Shown piece after piece: positions 53,081-62,719 of a DNA stretch of 64,000 nucleotides. The notes under the pieces are model-generated. The model did no database searches. It was given only the letters and a program-made list of their open reading frames with translations, and had not been told where the DNA came from. Numbering within the stretch: the first letter of the stretch is position 1; every line of letters starts with the position of its first letter. The position numbers and the translations under genes are program-made. The stretch is from Burkholderiaceae bacterium. Its GTDB lineage: Bacteria > Pseudomonadota > Gammaproteobacteria > Burkholderiales > Burkholderiaceae_C. Where the stretch lies: the NCBI GenBank assembly GCA_019751915.1, contig JAIEMS010000022.1:62001-126000 (forward strand). Direction: 5' to 3'.

Positions 53081-53986
53081 ATGACACAAAAACTCACAAT
53101 CGGCACTATTTCCCTGCTGGTCACGGCCCCACTGATGTGGGCAGGCAACGCAGTGGTAGGCCGGATGGTCAACGAGATGGTGCCGCCCATCACCCTGAAC
53201 CTCATGCGCTGGCTCTTGGCCGGTCTGCTGCTGCTGCCTTGGACTTACAGCGTGATGCGCTCAAACAGCCCCCTGTGGCCGCACTGGCGGCGCTACGCAG
53301 TGCTGGGCTTACTAGGCATCGGCTGCTACAACGCTTTGCTCTACCTCGCGCTGCAAACCTCCACGCCGATCAACGTCACGCTGGTCGGCTCCAGCATGCC
53401 GGTGTGGATGTTGGCGATTGGGGCGCTGTTCTTTGGCGTTGCGGTCACGCGCCGACAGATGGTGGGGGCGCTGCTGTCGATAGCCGGGGTGCTGGTGGTG
53501 CTCAGTCGTGGCGATTGGCAGCAACTGCTGGCGCTGCGCCCTGTGCCCGGAGATTTGCTCATGCTGCTGGCAACGATGGGCTGGTCGTTTTACAGCTGGC
53601 TGTTGGTACGCACCCAAGAGCCAGCGAGCATTCGCAGCAATTGGGCGGCATTTGTCATGGCACAACTGGTCTTTGGCGTGGGCTGGTCGGGTATTTTTGC
53701 CAGTATCGAATGGAGCATCGGCCCCGCCCATCCACACATCCAGTGGGGCTGGCCGCTGGCGGCAGCGCTGCTGTTCATTGCCACCGGCCCGGCTATTTTG
53801 GCCTACCGCAGTTGGGGCATTGGCGTGCAGCGCGCAGGCCCGGCAGTGGGGGGGTTTTTTACCAACCTGACGCCACTGTTTGCCGCTGTGATGTCGGCGG
53901 CCTTTTTAGGCGACTTGCCCCAGCTCTACCACGGCGGTGCCTTTGCGCTGATTGTGGGTGGCATTGTGGTGTCAGCACGGCGCTGA
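53081..53986 (+). CDS. EamA-family (DMT) transporter
   Basis: A 301-residue inner-membrane protein with ten predicted helices in two EamA halves: LLVTAPLMWAGNAVVGRMVN, LNLMRWLLAGLLLLPW, ALQTSTPINVTLVGSSMPVW in the first, and LMLLATMGWSFYSWLLVRTQ, RAGPAVGGFFTNLTPLFAAV in the second. Such proteins export metabolites, often amino acids; the substrate cannot be predicted. The start ATG is 53081; a start at 53054 is open but overlaps the qor promoter area. Converges with the GGDEF/EAL gene one base later. Confidence 0.9.
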   Translation: MTQKLTIGTISLLVTAPLMWAGNAVVGRMVNEMVPPITLNLMRWLLAGLLLLPWTYSVMRSNSPLWPHWRRYAVLGLLGIGCYNALLYLALQTSTPINVTLVGSSMPVWMLAIGALFFGVAVTRRQMVGALLSIAGVLVVLSRGDWQQLLALRPVPGDLLMLLATMGWSFYSWLLVRTQEPASIRSNWAAFVMAQLVFGVGWSGIFASIEWSIGPAHPHIQWGWPLAAALLFIATGPAILAYRSWGIGVQRAGPAVGGFFTNLTPLFAAVMSAAFLGDLPQLYHGGAFALIVGGIVVSARR

Positions 53987-53987
53987 A

Positions 53988-56642
53988 CTACGTCCAAGAC
54001 AGATTGGGCTGGTGCAGAGACTCTAATGCCTCGACCGTCATGGGCCGGCCCATCAGGTAGCCTTGGTACAAATCACAGCCGTGGCGGGCTAAGAAACTCT
54101 TTTGCCCTTCGGTTTCGACCCCTTCAGCGATCACTTCCAATTCCAGATTGCGGGCCATACCGATGATGGTTTGCACAATCACATCGTCGGAAGGGCGATG
54201 GCCCAAGTTGCGAACAAAAGACTGGTCGATTTTGAGCTGGTTCAGCGGCAGTTGCGTCAAGTACGCCAGCGACGAGTACCCGGTGCCAAAGTCGTCCACC
54301 GAGAAACGCACCCCTTTGGTACGCAGCATGTGCATTTTGGCAATGGTGTCGTCGATGTTGTTGAGCACCATCGACTCGGTCAATTCGAGCTTGAGCAAAT
54401 GGGGGCGAATACCCATGTGCTGCACCAAATCAATCACCTTTTGGACAAAATCGGGCTGGCTAAACTGGCGCGAACTGACATTCACCGCCAGCAGCAGGTG
54501 CGACAGCCGGGGATCATCTTGCCAATCTGCCAATTGCTGACAAGCCGTGCGCAGCACCCAATCACCGATAGCAACGATCAAGTCGCTTTCTTCGGCAGCG
54601 GGAATAAAGTGCCCCGGCGGCACCATGCCGCGCATCGGGTGCTCCCAGCGCAACAAGGCCTCGGCCCCAACCATCGTACCGGCCTGCGTAAACTGCGGCT
54701 GGTAATAGAGCAAAAACTGGCCTTGGTTCAGTGCTGTCTGTAAATCCGTTTCTAGCTGGGCACGGGCACAAATGGCCATTTCCATTTCTGGATCAAAAAA
54801 GCAAATACCGTTGCCTTGCCCGAGTTGAGACTTGTTCTGGGACATGGCGATATCGGCCTGCTTGAGCAAGTCGGTGGCAGACTCGGCCGCGTTTTGAAAC
54901 AACGCAGCACCCATGCTGCAAGTGCCTTGGTAGGGACGCTGATCGAGTAAATACGGTTGCGCCAGCTTTTGCAGCAAGCCCTCGCCCATGTGCCGCGCCA
55001 AAGCACCCGCTTCGGTGGGCTGGGCGGACAACCCATTGAGCAAAATCACAAACTCATCGCCACCTAATCGGGCCACGGTGTCGGTGGGGCGCACACTGGT
55101 ACGCAGACGCTGTGCCACTTCTTTGAGCAGCTGATCGCCCACCGCATGGCCTTGGGTGTCATTGAGGCTCTTGAAACCATCCAAATCCAAAAACAGCAAC
55201 GCCCCGACCTGCCCCGTGCGCTCGGCAGTGACGGTCGCTTGGCCCAAGCGGTCTAGCAACAAGCGCCGATTGGGCAGCCCCGTGAGGTGATCGTAATAAG
55301 CCAAATGCTCAATTTCAGCGCTGGCGCGGTGCAGTTTGGTCACGTCGTGGTAGGTAAAAACCAGACCACCTTCGGGCGTAGGACGCTCGGTGATTTGGAT
55401 GTAACGCCCGGTGGTTAAACGCAACTCATAGGGCCGGCGCAGGTTATTGGGCTTGCGAAGCCGCCGCTGCACCCAATGCTGGCGCTCGGCGGGGGTGGCC
55501 TTTAGCAGCAAATGTTCGGCGGTAATTTCCAGAATTTCTTGAAAATGAATCCCTTTGACCATCGCGCCCAACAGCCACGGAAAGGTTTCCTCAAAACGGT
55601 GGTTCCACTGGCGCACCCGGCGCTCGGGATCGAGCAACACAAAGCCACTGACCATCGACTCCAGCGCCTGATCGAGCGCTTCTTTCGATTGCGACAGCTC
55701 CCGCCGGGCCGCCTCCATGCGCCGCATATGCCCTACTGCCAAAAACCCTGCAATGGCGATCAACAAACCAAAGGCCAGTGCCACAGCAGCCACCGCTTGG
55801 CTTTCGGTGCGCCAGCCAGACAGAGCCGCATCACGCGCCAAGCCAACAGATATCCACAAATCTGGATACATCAAGCGGCGCGTTTCAACTTGCCCAGCAA
55901 CGCCACTGATACGTGTATTCATCTGCCAAGCGGGGGTACCGTCTTGCAATAGTTGCAGCGGGGGCGAGAGTACTTGGCCGGTTTGTCCTTGGGACTCAGG
56001 TAGTGCCAACAGCAAGCGACCGTCGCTGCGTTCGAGCGTCAGCTCTAGGCCCGGCATGACCACCCCCTGCATCAGCACCGACACCAGCATTTCGACCGGC
56101 ACCTCGGCCACGGCCAAAAACAGCCCCCCCCCGCTTGGCTGAAAGCGCCGGGCCAAATACACCACACGCTCAGAGCTAGAAAAACTCACCATCGGCACAC
56201 TGACCGCCAACATCGAAAAAGGCGCGTTGAGCACTTCACGAAAAAATGCCTGTGGCAATTGCTGTGCCGACAATACCCCGTTCGGATCCGACGACGCAAC
56301 CACAGTACCACTGGCATCCATCAAGACAATAGAGCGCACCGGCAAACTGTGGTCCGCAGTCACGCGCAGCAGTTTGTGGGCTTTGGCAGCATCCCAAGGC
56401 AGTGCGCCCAGCCCTTCTTCGGTACTGGCAAGCAAGACATCAATACCTAAAAAAAGCCGGTTAATCGCAACCTCTGCCCCCGACGTGAAACGCAGTACCT
56501 GACTTTGGCTTTCTTCGAGCACATGGTGGCGATTGCTCCAAATCAGCACACCTGCAGCCACTGCCAATGCCAACAAAAACGCAGCAACGACGACCAAAAC
56601 CGTGCGCTTGAACTGGCGCTGAGACCGCAGCACAGACCTCAT
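53988..56642 (-). CDS. Membrane sensor GGDEF-EAL protein with PAS domain
   Basis: An 884-residue c-di-GMP enzyme. One helix (about 13-33) and a second near 300-325 bracket a periplasmic ligand-sensing region, probably dCACHE-like. A PAS-type domain follows (SMVSGFVLLDPERRVRQWNH), then a diguanylate cyclase domain with intact active-site VARLGGDEFVILLNG and HLTGLPNRRLLLDRL, and a phosphodiesterase domain with the EAL motif kept as GAEALLRWEHP plus NVSSRQFSQ, DDFGTGYSSLAYL and VIAEGVETEGQ. Both domains look catalytically competent. The ATG overlaps the DctP-like gene stop (ATGA), suggesting that the binding protein feeds ligand information to this sensor. Confidence 0.93.
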   Translation of the reverse strand: MRSVLRSQRQFKRTVLVVVAAFLLALAVAAGVLIWSNRHHVLEESQSQVLRFTSGAEVAINRLFLGIDVLLASTEEGLGALPWDAAKAHKLLRVTADHSLPVRSIVLMDASGTVVASSDPNGVLSAQQLPQAFFREVLNAPFSMLAVSVPMVSFSSSERVVYLARRFQPSGGGLFLAVAEVPVEMLVSVLMQGVVMPGLELTLERSDGRLLLALPESQGQTGQVLSPPLQLLQDGTPAWQMNTRISGVAGQVETRRLMYPDLWISVGLARDAALSGWRTESQAVAAVALAFGLLIAIAGFLAVGHMRRMEAARRELSQSKEALDQALESMVSGFVLLDPERRVRQWNHRFEETFPWLLGAMVKGIHFQEILEITAEHLLLKATPAERQHWVQRRLRKPNNLRRPYELRLTTGRYIQITERPTPEGGLVFTYHDVTKLHRASAEIEHLAYYDHLTGLPNRRLLLDRLGQATVTAERTGQVGALLFLDLDGFKSLNDTQGHAVGDQLLKEVAQRLRTSVRPTDTVARLGGDEFVILLNGLSAQPTEAGALARHMGEGLLQKLAQPYLLDQRPYQGTCSMGAALFQNAAESATDLLKQADIAMSQNKSQLGQGNGICFFDPEMEMAICARAQLETDLQTALNQGQFLLYYQPQFTQAGTMVGAEALLRWEHPMRGMVPPGHFIPAAEESDLIVAIGDWVLRTACQQLADWQDDPRLSHLLLAVNVSSRQFSQPDFVQKVIDLVQHMGIRPHLLKLELTESMVLNNIDDTIAKMHMLRTKGVRFSVDDFGTGYSSLAYLTQLPLNQLKIDQSFVRNLGHRPSDDVIVQTIIGMARNLELEVIAEGVETEGQKSFLARHGCDLYQGYLMGRPMTVEALESLHQPNLSWT

Positions 56643-57751
56643 GGAGTACCCGCCTCCCCCAGCGCAATAGCAGGCGCCACGATGCCACGGGCTTGGCCGA
56701 CGGTTTGATTCCAAATATCAGTGCAGTGCGGGCCGCAGCGCTGCAGCCAACGCGGCAGTACCGTTTTCACAAAAATTTCCTGCCGCAAACGCTCATCGCG
56801 GTTTGAAAAAGGCACCACCGTCATATGGCCTCGCTCGGGATTGGGGCACGATGGTTGACCGCTGTTGCAGGCTAAACCTAGGCTGGTGTCGCGCTCAGAC
56901 TCTTCCCAAATCGCCGCCTCGAGCTTGGGCAACTCTTGGCGCAAGAGCGCACGCAAGGGCTGTGGCAGTCCCTCCCACGCTGCGCGGTTGGCAGCAAAAA
57001 CAGCCAGCCCCCACGTCAGCGGCATGGCGTAGAGGTAACTGGTCAGGTGGTCTAACCCAATGGTGTTGCCCGACATGGTGCCGGTAATAGCGCATTCGAC
57101 CTGCCCGGCTTTGAGGCTAGGAACGATTTGCGAAAATCCAGCGTGGACTGGTTCAGCACCCAAAGCGCGAATAAAGTCGGCCTGCGATACCGAGGAGACA
57201 CGGATTTTGCGTCCAGCCAAATCGGCCAATCGGGTCAGGGATTTCTGACAAAAAACCACCTGTGCCGGGTACACATAAATGGCCAATGGCTCAATGCTGT
57301 GCTTGTCGCGCAAGGATTTTTCAAGGTAGGGCCGAAAGGCGATCAAACTCTTGCGTAAACTGGCCATGTCGGGGTTCAAACCCGCCAAATCGGCTGCCGT
57401 GAACTGTGGGTGCTGCGCCGTTAAGTTTGCCATCAGCACCGTACCAAAAGGCACCACACCCATTTGAAGAAACCGCAGCATCTCAACCCCGGGAACACCC
57501 GCGCGGTCAAACGGCACAATTTCGGCGGTGTATTTCCCGTGGCTTAAGCGGGCCAAGTCTTGGGACCAAAATGGCTCTTCGCGGTGGGTGTACTGGCGGC
57601 CTGCAGCCAAACCACCGACTATGCGCAATTTCAAGATCGGGGTTGGCTGCGATGTTTGCGCTAATGCCGGTAAAGCCCACAGTGCCAATGCGCTACACCC
57701 CAGCGCAATCGCGCGGCGCAGTGAACGTTTGAATGAAATCGGTGCATGCAT
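56639..57751 (-). CDS. DctP-type TRAP solute-binding protein without permease
   Basis: A 370-residue periplasmic binding protein: signal peptide about 1-36 (LGCSALALWALPALAQ), then the DctP fold with LKLRIVGGLAAGRQYTHREE, EIVPFDRAGVPGVEMLRFLQ, the ligand-contact Arg region LAGRKIRVSSVSQADFIRAL and VECAITGTMSGNTIGLDHL. No DctQ/DctM permease genes are near; the next gene, overlapping by 4 bases, is a membrane GGDEF-EAL sensor. A signalling rather than transport role is therefore likely. The C-terminus holds four Cys (residues around NSGQPSCPNP and RCGPHC) which may form disulphides. The start at 57751 gives a normal signal peptide. Confidence 0.85.
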   Translation of the reverse strand: MHAPISFKRSLRRAIALGCSALALWALPALAQTSQPTPILKLRIVGGLAAGRQYTHREEPFWSQDLARLSHGKYTAEIVPFDRAGVPGVEMLRFLQMGVVPFGTVLMANLTAQHPQFTAADLAGLNPDMASLRKSLIAFRPYLEKSLRDKHSIEPLAIYVYPAQVVFCQKSLTRLADLAGRKIRVSSVSQADFIRALGAEPVHAGFSQIVPSLKAGQVECAITGTMSGNTIGLDHLTSYLYAMPLTWGLAVFAANRAAWEGLPQPLRALLRQELPKLEAAIWEESERDTSLGLACNSGQPSCPNPERGHMTVVPFSNRDERLRQEIFVKTVLPRWLQRCGPHCTDIWNQTVGQARGIVAPAIALGEAGTP

Positions 57752-57821
57752 AGCAAAAGCCAAAAATAAAAAGCCAGCTAACTCCCGAATCATACGCACT
57801 CGATATAACTGGCAAGATGAT

Positions 57822-58775
57822 TTAGGACAGGGTTCTTCGTGCTGCATGGCTAAAAACAAAAATCCCTGCAATAACCAATGCAGTGCCTACACCCACCCAT
57901 GCCGTGAAAGGCTCCCCCAAAATCCACGCCCCCATCAAGATGGTGGACATAGGCCCCACCATGCCCGTCTGTGCCGCTGCGCTGGCACCGATGCGCTCAA
58001 TCGCCATCATCACCATCAGTACCGGTGCTGCGGTGCACAACGTAGCGTTCAAGACAGACAACCAGATGACCTCGGGGGACACCGACCATGCTGCCGATAA
58101 GGGTCGCAGTAGCGCAAATTGCAGCAAGCAACACACACACGCCACAGTGGTTGCCAACCCGACCAATCGCAAGGCCCCCAAGCGCAGCACCATTTCGCCG
58201 CTATAGACCAAATAAATGGCATAGCTGATGGCACTGCCCAACACCAGCAAAGCACCCCAAACAGCGTCGGTGCCTTGGCTCTGTGCCTCGACACCAAACA
58301 CCAGCACCACGCCGCAATAGCTGATGGCCATGCCCAGCACCTGTCCCCAGCGGATACCCCGGTCATACATGAGCCAACCCAACAGCAAAACGATGGTTGG
58401 GTTGAGGTACAGGATGAGCCGCTCTAGGCTGGCACTGATGTAGGCCAAGCCAGCAAAGTCGAGAAAACTCGCCAAGTAGTAGCCCGACACCCCCAAGCCC
58501 AACACCCCTAGCCAGTCGCGGCGTGTCAGTGGCGGCTTACCTCGGCTGGCCCACCAAGCCATCGTGGCAAAGATCGGCAACGCAAACAGCATCCGGTACA
58601 TCAGCAACGTGACCGCATCGACACCGTGGCGGTAAGCGAGCTTGACGATGATCGCCTTGCCACTGAACGCAATCGCCCCGAGTACGGCAAATGTCAAACC
58701 GATTGCTATGCTTTCAGGAGCTACCAACGCTTTACCAGAGACGGCTATAGGTGTTTTTGATTCTGAATTTGTCAT
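57822..58775 (-). CDS. EamA-family (DMT) transporter with repeat-derived N-terminus
   Basis: A 317-residue membrane protein with ten helices and two EamA domains (SIAIGLTFAVLGAIAFSGKA, GYYLASFLDFAGLAYISASL, LERLILYLNPTIVLLLGWLM; then LLVLGSAISYAIYLVYSGEM, ERIGASAAAQTGMVGPMSTI). Likely exports an unidentified metabolite. The first ~30 residues (MTNSESKTPIAVSGKALVAP) precede the first helix and are encoded by sequence resembling the dispersed palindromic repeat. The gene lies 70 bases upstream of the DctP-like gene on the same strand, so co-transcription is possible. Confidence 0.88.
   Translation of the reverse strand: MTNSESKTPIAVSGKALVAPESIAIGLTFAVLGAIAFSGKAIIVKLAYRHGVDAVTLLMYRMLFALPIFATMAWWASRGKPPLTRRDWLGVLGLGVSGYYLASFLDFAGLAYISASLERLILYLNPTIVLLLGWLMYDRGIRWGQVLGMAISYCGVVLVFGVEAQSQGTDAVWGALLVLGSAISYAIYLVYSGEMVLRLGALRLVGLATTVACVCCLLQFALLRPLSAAWSVSPEVIWLSVLNATLCTAAPVLMVMMAIERIGASAAAQTGMVGPMSTILMGAWILGEPFTAWVGVGTALVIAGIFVFSHAARRTLS
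58702..58770 (-). repeat. Probable dispersed repeat within the 5' end of the EamA gene
   Basis: Read on the minus strand, the words ATCAAAAACACCTATAGC, TGGTAAAGCG and TGGTAGCTCC followed by GCATAGCAATC occur in the order seen in the intergenic repeats. The match is degenerate, so confidence is modest. Confidence 0.4.
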
Positions 58776-59069
58776 AAAAAACCAAATTTGGCCCGTACCA
58801 AGCGCCCACAGACGCAAGCGCAGCAGCCGGGCAAATACACACGACTGTCACAGCAGGCGGCTAATCTCAAAACAAAAAAGGGATTCAACTAGAAATTTCT
58901 CGAATAAAAATTAAGCACCAAGAACTTTCTGATTTTTACAAATGTTATTAATGATGCATTATCAATATCTTTGCAACACCTGCGGAAGATTTCATTATTT
59001 CGATATCAGGCAAAACAAAATGCATTATAAAAATGACTGCCGCCACCATGATCTGCAAAAGGCTCGACC

Positions 59070-60911
59070 ATGAACGATCTTAAAATTTCGACCCGGCTGG
59101 TTATTATGCTGGGCACGTTATCCTTGCTGCTGATTATCATCGGTACCATCGGACTGCTGGGCATTCGCCAATCGAACCACGAAATCAAAGCGCTGCACGA
59201 TCAAGCCATGGCTCCAGCTTTGATGGCCGACGAATCCATTGACCAACTGGTGCAAAACCGTATGCAGGTACTGCTGGCCTTCCAGCATGCCCCCGGCAAC
59301 CCCTTGGCCGCGATCCATGACCACGCCACCGGCACACATCTTGATGCCATTGCCACCAACCGCACCGAAGCCAACCGCATTACGGCTGCTTTGCAAACGC
59401 TCGCAAAAAACCCTGAAGAAAAAGCGCTGTTGCAAAAGGCCCAAAACACACGCAACGCTTGGCGCGAAAAACTCGACCAAGTCAGCCACGCGATTGAGGC
59501 GGGCGACTTTAGCCCCACCACGATGGCGCTGTTTTTAAAAGCGGGCCGTGAGGAAGGCGAAGATGCCCTAAAAGCCCTGCGTGCCTACCGCGACTACCAA
59601 GTTCAGCAAGCCCACCACACCTACCAAGCAGCCGAAGAACGCTACCGCCACGCACTGATGGGATTTTCGATGGCTATCTTGCTAGGACTCCTGGCCGCCG
59701 GAATGATCGGAGCCAGCACCATCCAATTTCTGGGTCACCAACTCGGTGGCGAACCCGGCGCTGCCGCCGCCGTTGCCAGAAGGGTCGGCGCAGGTGATCT
59801 GAACGTACCTGTCCACACCAAACCCGGCGACAGCACCAGCCTGATGGCACAACTCCAGTCGATGCAAAGCAACCTCGGCCACGTCGTGACCCAAGTGCGC
59901 CAAGGCTCCGAGAGCGTCGCTGCCGCCAGCGCCCAAATTGCCTCTGGCAACCACGACCTGAGCACCCGCACCGAAACACAAGCCGGCGCACTCCAAGAGA
60001 CCTCAGCCTCTATGGAGCAACTCAGCGCCACCGTTCGGCAAAACGCCGACAACGCGCGCCAAGCCAACCAGTTGGCGCTGCATGCCAGTGGCGTAGCCGC
60101 CAGGGGCGGCGAAGTGGTGGCCCAAGTGGTCGATACCATGCAGCAAATCAACGCTGCGTCGCATCGGATTTCTGAAATCACCGGAGTGATTGACGGGATT
60201 GCTTTTCAAACCAACATCTTGGCCCTCAACGCTGCGGTCGAAGCCGCCCGCGCTGGCGAGCAAGGCCGTGGCTTTGCCGTCGTTGCCAGCGAAGTGCGCG
60301 CACTGGCGATCCGTTCGGCAGACGCGGCCAAGAGCATCAAAGGCTTGATTGGTGCCAATGTCAGCAGCGTCGAACAAGGCAGCGCCTTGGTCGGTCAGGC
60401 CGGTGTAACGATGGCCGAGGTGGTCGATAGCATTGGCCGCGTTACCGACATCATGGGGGCCATGAGCATCGCCAGCGATGAGCAAAGTTTGGGGGTCTCG
60501 CAAATCAACCAAGCGGTAGCGCAAATGGACCAAGTAACGCAGCAAAACTCTGCCATGGTCGAGGAAATGGCCGCCGCCGCCAGCAGCCTGAAAATCCAAG
60601 CCCAAGAGCTACTCAAGACGGTAGAGGTTTTCAATTTGCCCCACGCCGCCAGCAACGCAGTGGCGGTGGCAACACCCAGCACCCCCTCTGTGGCCTCCGC
60701 ACGGGTACCGACCTATGCGCCAACGCCACGGCCAGCGGTCACTCCCGCGCCCAACTCCAAGCTAACCTACCCCCAACCACCCGCACTGGCCACAGCCAAA
60801 GCCAAAGCTCCAACGCAGGCCACTGGGCACAACTGGGAAGCAGAAATGCTGGAGCTGTTCTTTGACAAACCGGGCGCAACGACCACGGCGAGAGGTGCAT
60901 CGGTTCGCTGA
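59070..60911 (+). CDS. Methyl-accepting chemotaxis protein
   Basis: A 613-residue receptor controlling the flagellar motor through CheA/CheW. TM1 (about 10-30, [20 protein letters not shown]), a four-helix-bundle periplasmic domain (about 31-190), TM2 (about 192-215, [18 protein letters not shown]), HAMP, and a cytoplasmic signalling domain with the conserved hairpin tip [33 protein letters not shown] (split: [14 protein letters not shown], then [19 protein letters not shown]). The C-terminus is Pro/Ala/Thr-rich and lacks an NWETF-type CheR/CheB tether. The 290-base upstream gap (58776-59069) is AT-rich and must hold the promoter; I found no convincing sigma-28 match. Confidence 0.95.
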   Translation: MNDLKISTRLVIMLGTLSLLLIIIGTIGLLGIRQSNHEIKALHDQAMAPALMADESIDQLVQNRMQVLLAFQHAPGNPLAAIHDHATGTHLDAIATNRTEANRITAALQTLAKNPEEKALLQKAQNTRNAWREKLDQVSHAIEAGDFSPTTMALFLKAGREEGEDALKALRAYRDYQVQQAHHTYQAAEERYRHALMGFSMAILLGLLAAGMIGASTIQFLGHQLGGEPGAAAAVARRVGAGDLNVPVHTKPGDSTSLMAQLQSMQSNLGHVVTQVRQGSESVAAASAQIASGNHDLSTRTETQAGALQETSASMEQLSATVRQNADNARQANQLALHASGVAARGGEVVAQVVDTMQQINAASHRISEITGVIDGIAFQTNILALNAAVEAARAGEQGRGFAVVASEVRALAIRSADAAKSIKGLIGANVSSVEQGSALVGQAGVTMAEVVDSIGRVTDIMGAMSIASDEQSLGVSQINQAVAQMDQVTQQNSAMVEEMAAAASSLKIQAQELLKTVEVFNLPHAASNAVAVATPSTPSVASARVPTYAPTPRPAVTPAPNSKLTYPQPPALATAKAKAPTQATGHNWEAEMLELFFDKPGATTTARGASVR

Positions 60912-60922
60912 AGGCGATCAAA

Positions 60923-62719
60923 TCAAGGTTGGGGCGTGGTAGCGACCACCTCTTCCAAAGTGGTCAGGCCCTGCGCCACGCGCAGGGCACCCGCCATGCG
61001 CAGGGGGCGCATACCATCGTGCACCGCTTGGCGGCGCAAAGCATCCATCGCCGGCTCGCTGGTAATGCCCAACTTGAGCGTCTCGCTGACCACCAACAAC
61101 TCGTACAAACCCATACGCCCCCGAAAACCGGTCATGCGGCAATCAACGCACCCGACGGGCCGGTATGGGTGGTAGCCCCCATTGAGCTTCCACGGTTTAA
61201 CGGCAGCGGCCAGCGCCTCGTGGGTAGCCTGCTCATCGGGCAACTTGCACTGCACGCACAGGGTACGCACCAAGCGCTGGGCCAACACCCCCAACAGCGT
61301 GGCGTTAATCAGGTAAGTTGGCACCCCCAACTCACGCAAGCGGGTGATAGCGCTGGGCGCATCGTTGGTGTGCAGTGTGCTGAAAACCAAATGGCCTGTC
61401 AGTGCGGCCTGCACTGCCATTTCAGCGGTTTCCAAATCGCGGATTTCGCCGACCATGATGATGTCTGGGTCTTGGCGCAACAGGGCGCGCACCCCCTCGG
61501 CAAAGCTGAAATCCAACTGCGGCTGCACCTGCGTCTGATTGAAGCTCGGTTCAATCATTTCAATCGGATCTTCAATGGTGCTGACGTTGACTTCTTCGGT
61601 CGCCACGCGCTTGAGTGTGGAATACAGCGTGGTGGTCTTGCCCGAGCCGGTAGGCCCAGTGACCAAAATGATGCCGTTGGGACGCTGAATAAGCCCCTCC
61701 CAACGCTGGGCATCGTGCGGCGAGAACCCCAAAGCATCCAAATCTTTGACGGCGGTGTCGGGATCAAAAATCCGCATCACCATTTTTTCACCAAAAGCGG
61801 TCGGGAGCGTGGAGAGGCGCATTTCTACCTCATCGCCGCGCTGGTTGCGCGTTTTGATGCGGCCATCTTGGGGACGGCGCTTTTCGACCACATCCATGCG
61901 CCCCAACAACTTGATCCGCGCCACCATAGCGCTCATCACCACTATAGGCATCTGGTAAACCGAGTGCAAAACACCATCGATACGAAAACGGATCACGCCC
62001 TGTTCACGCCGGGGCTCGAGGTGAATATCACTGGCACGCTGGTCAAAGGCGTATTGCCACAACCAATCGACCACCCTGACCACACTTTGGTCGTTCGCAT
62101 CGAGCTGCTTGTTGGTTTTACCCAGCTCCACCAACTGCTCAAAGCTGCTGCTACCGACGCTGGCTCCCGCCTTTTGCGCTGCCCGCACAGATTTAGCCAA
62201 GGCAAAAAATTCGGCGGTATAGCGGTGAATATCTTGCGGATTGGCCAAGACCCGGCGCACCGGGCGGCGCGCTTGGCGCTCGACCTCGGCCACCCAATCG
62301 TCAATAAAAGGCTCGGCGGTAGCGACCACCACTTCTTTGGGTGTCACTTGTACCGGCAACACCTTGTGGCGCTCGGCATAACTAGCGCTCATGGTGTCGG
62401 CAACCTTGCCCACATCGACGCGCAGGGGGTCGATACGCAGGTAGGGCAAACCGCAGTGCTGGGCCAAATACTCGGTCAGCATCTCAATGTCGAGGGGTTT
62501 GCCATCGCTGGCACGGGCCATTGCCACATTCGCAAGGCGCACCAAGGGGTGCTGGGTGCTCTCAGCCTGCGAGCAACGGGCAATGGTGCGCCGAGCCTCC
62601 TCGGGGGCAATCACGCCGTCGGTACTGAGCCAATCGACCACCCTGCGCCAGTCCAACGGGCCGCTGACCACAGCGACCAGCGCAGCCGGGGGCGAGACAA
62701 CAGCGCCGGGGTTGCTCAT
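60923..62719 (-). CDS. GspE/PilB-type secretion ATPase
   Basis: A 598-residue hexameric ATPase of the type II secretion / type IV pilus family. The N-terminal GspE_N-like domain (about 90-180, YLAQHCGLPYLRIDPL) precedes the ATPase core: ASDIHLEPRREQGVIRFRID (Asp box start), Walker A TGPTGSGKTTTLYSTL, Asp box STIEDPIEMIEP, Walker B DPDIIMVGEIRDLETAE and the His box TGHLVFSTLHTNDAPSA. The C-terminal zinc-binding loop has CVQCKL and GCVDCRMTGF (four Cys). No other pilus or secretion genes are adjacent, so it is an orphan that may power a system encoded elsewhere. Its ATG overlaps the upstream methyltransferase-like gene by 4 bases. Confidence 0.93.
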   Translation of the reverse strand: MSNPGAVVSPPAALVAVVSGPLDWRRVVDWLSTDGVIAPEEARRTIARCSQAESTQHPLVRLANVAMARASDGKPLDIEMLTEYLAQHCGLPYLRIDPLRVDVGKVADTMSASYAERHKVLPVQVTPKEVVVATAEPFIDDWVAEVERQARRPVRRVLANPQDIHRYTAEFFALAKSVRAAQKAGASVGSSSFEQLVELGKTNKQLDANDQSVVRVVDWLWQYAFDQRASDIHLEPRREQGVIRFRIDGVLHSVYQMPIVVMSAMVARIKLLGRMDVVEKRRPQDGRIKTRNQRGDEVEMRLSTLPTAFGEKMVMRIFDPDTAVKDLDALGFSPHDAQRWEGLIQRPNGIILVTGPTGSGKTTTLYSTLKRVATEEVNVSTIEDPIEMIEPSFNQTQVQPQLDFSFAEGVRALLRQDPDIIMVGEIRDLETAEMAVQAALTGHLVFSTLHTNDAPSAITRLRELGVPTYLINATLLGVLAQRLVRTLCVQCKLPDEQATHEALAAAVKPWKLNGGYHPYRPVGCVDCRMTGFRGRMGLYELLVVSETLKLGITSEPAMDALRRQAVHDGMRPLRMAGALRVAQGLTTLEEVVATTPQP

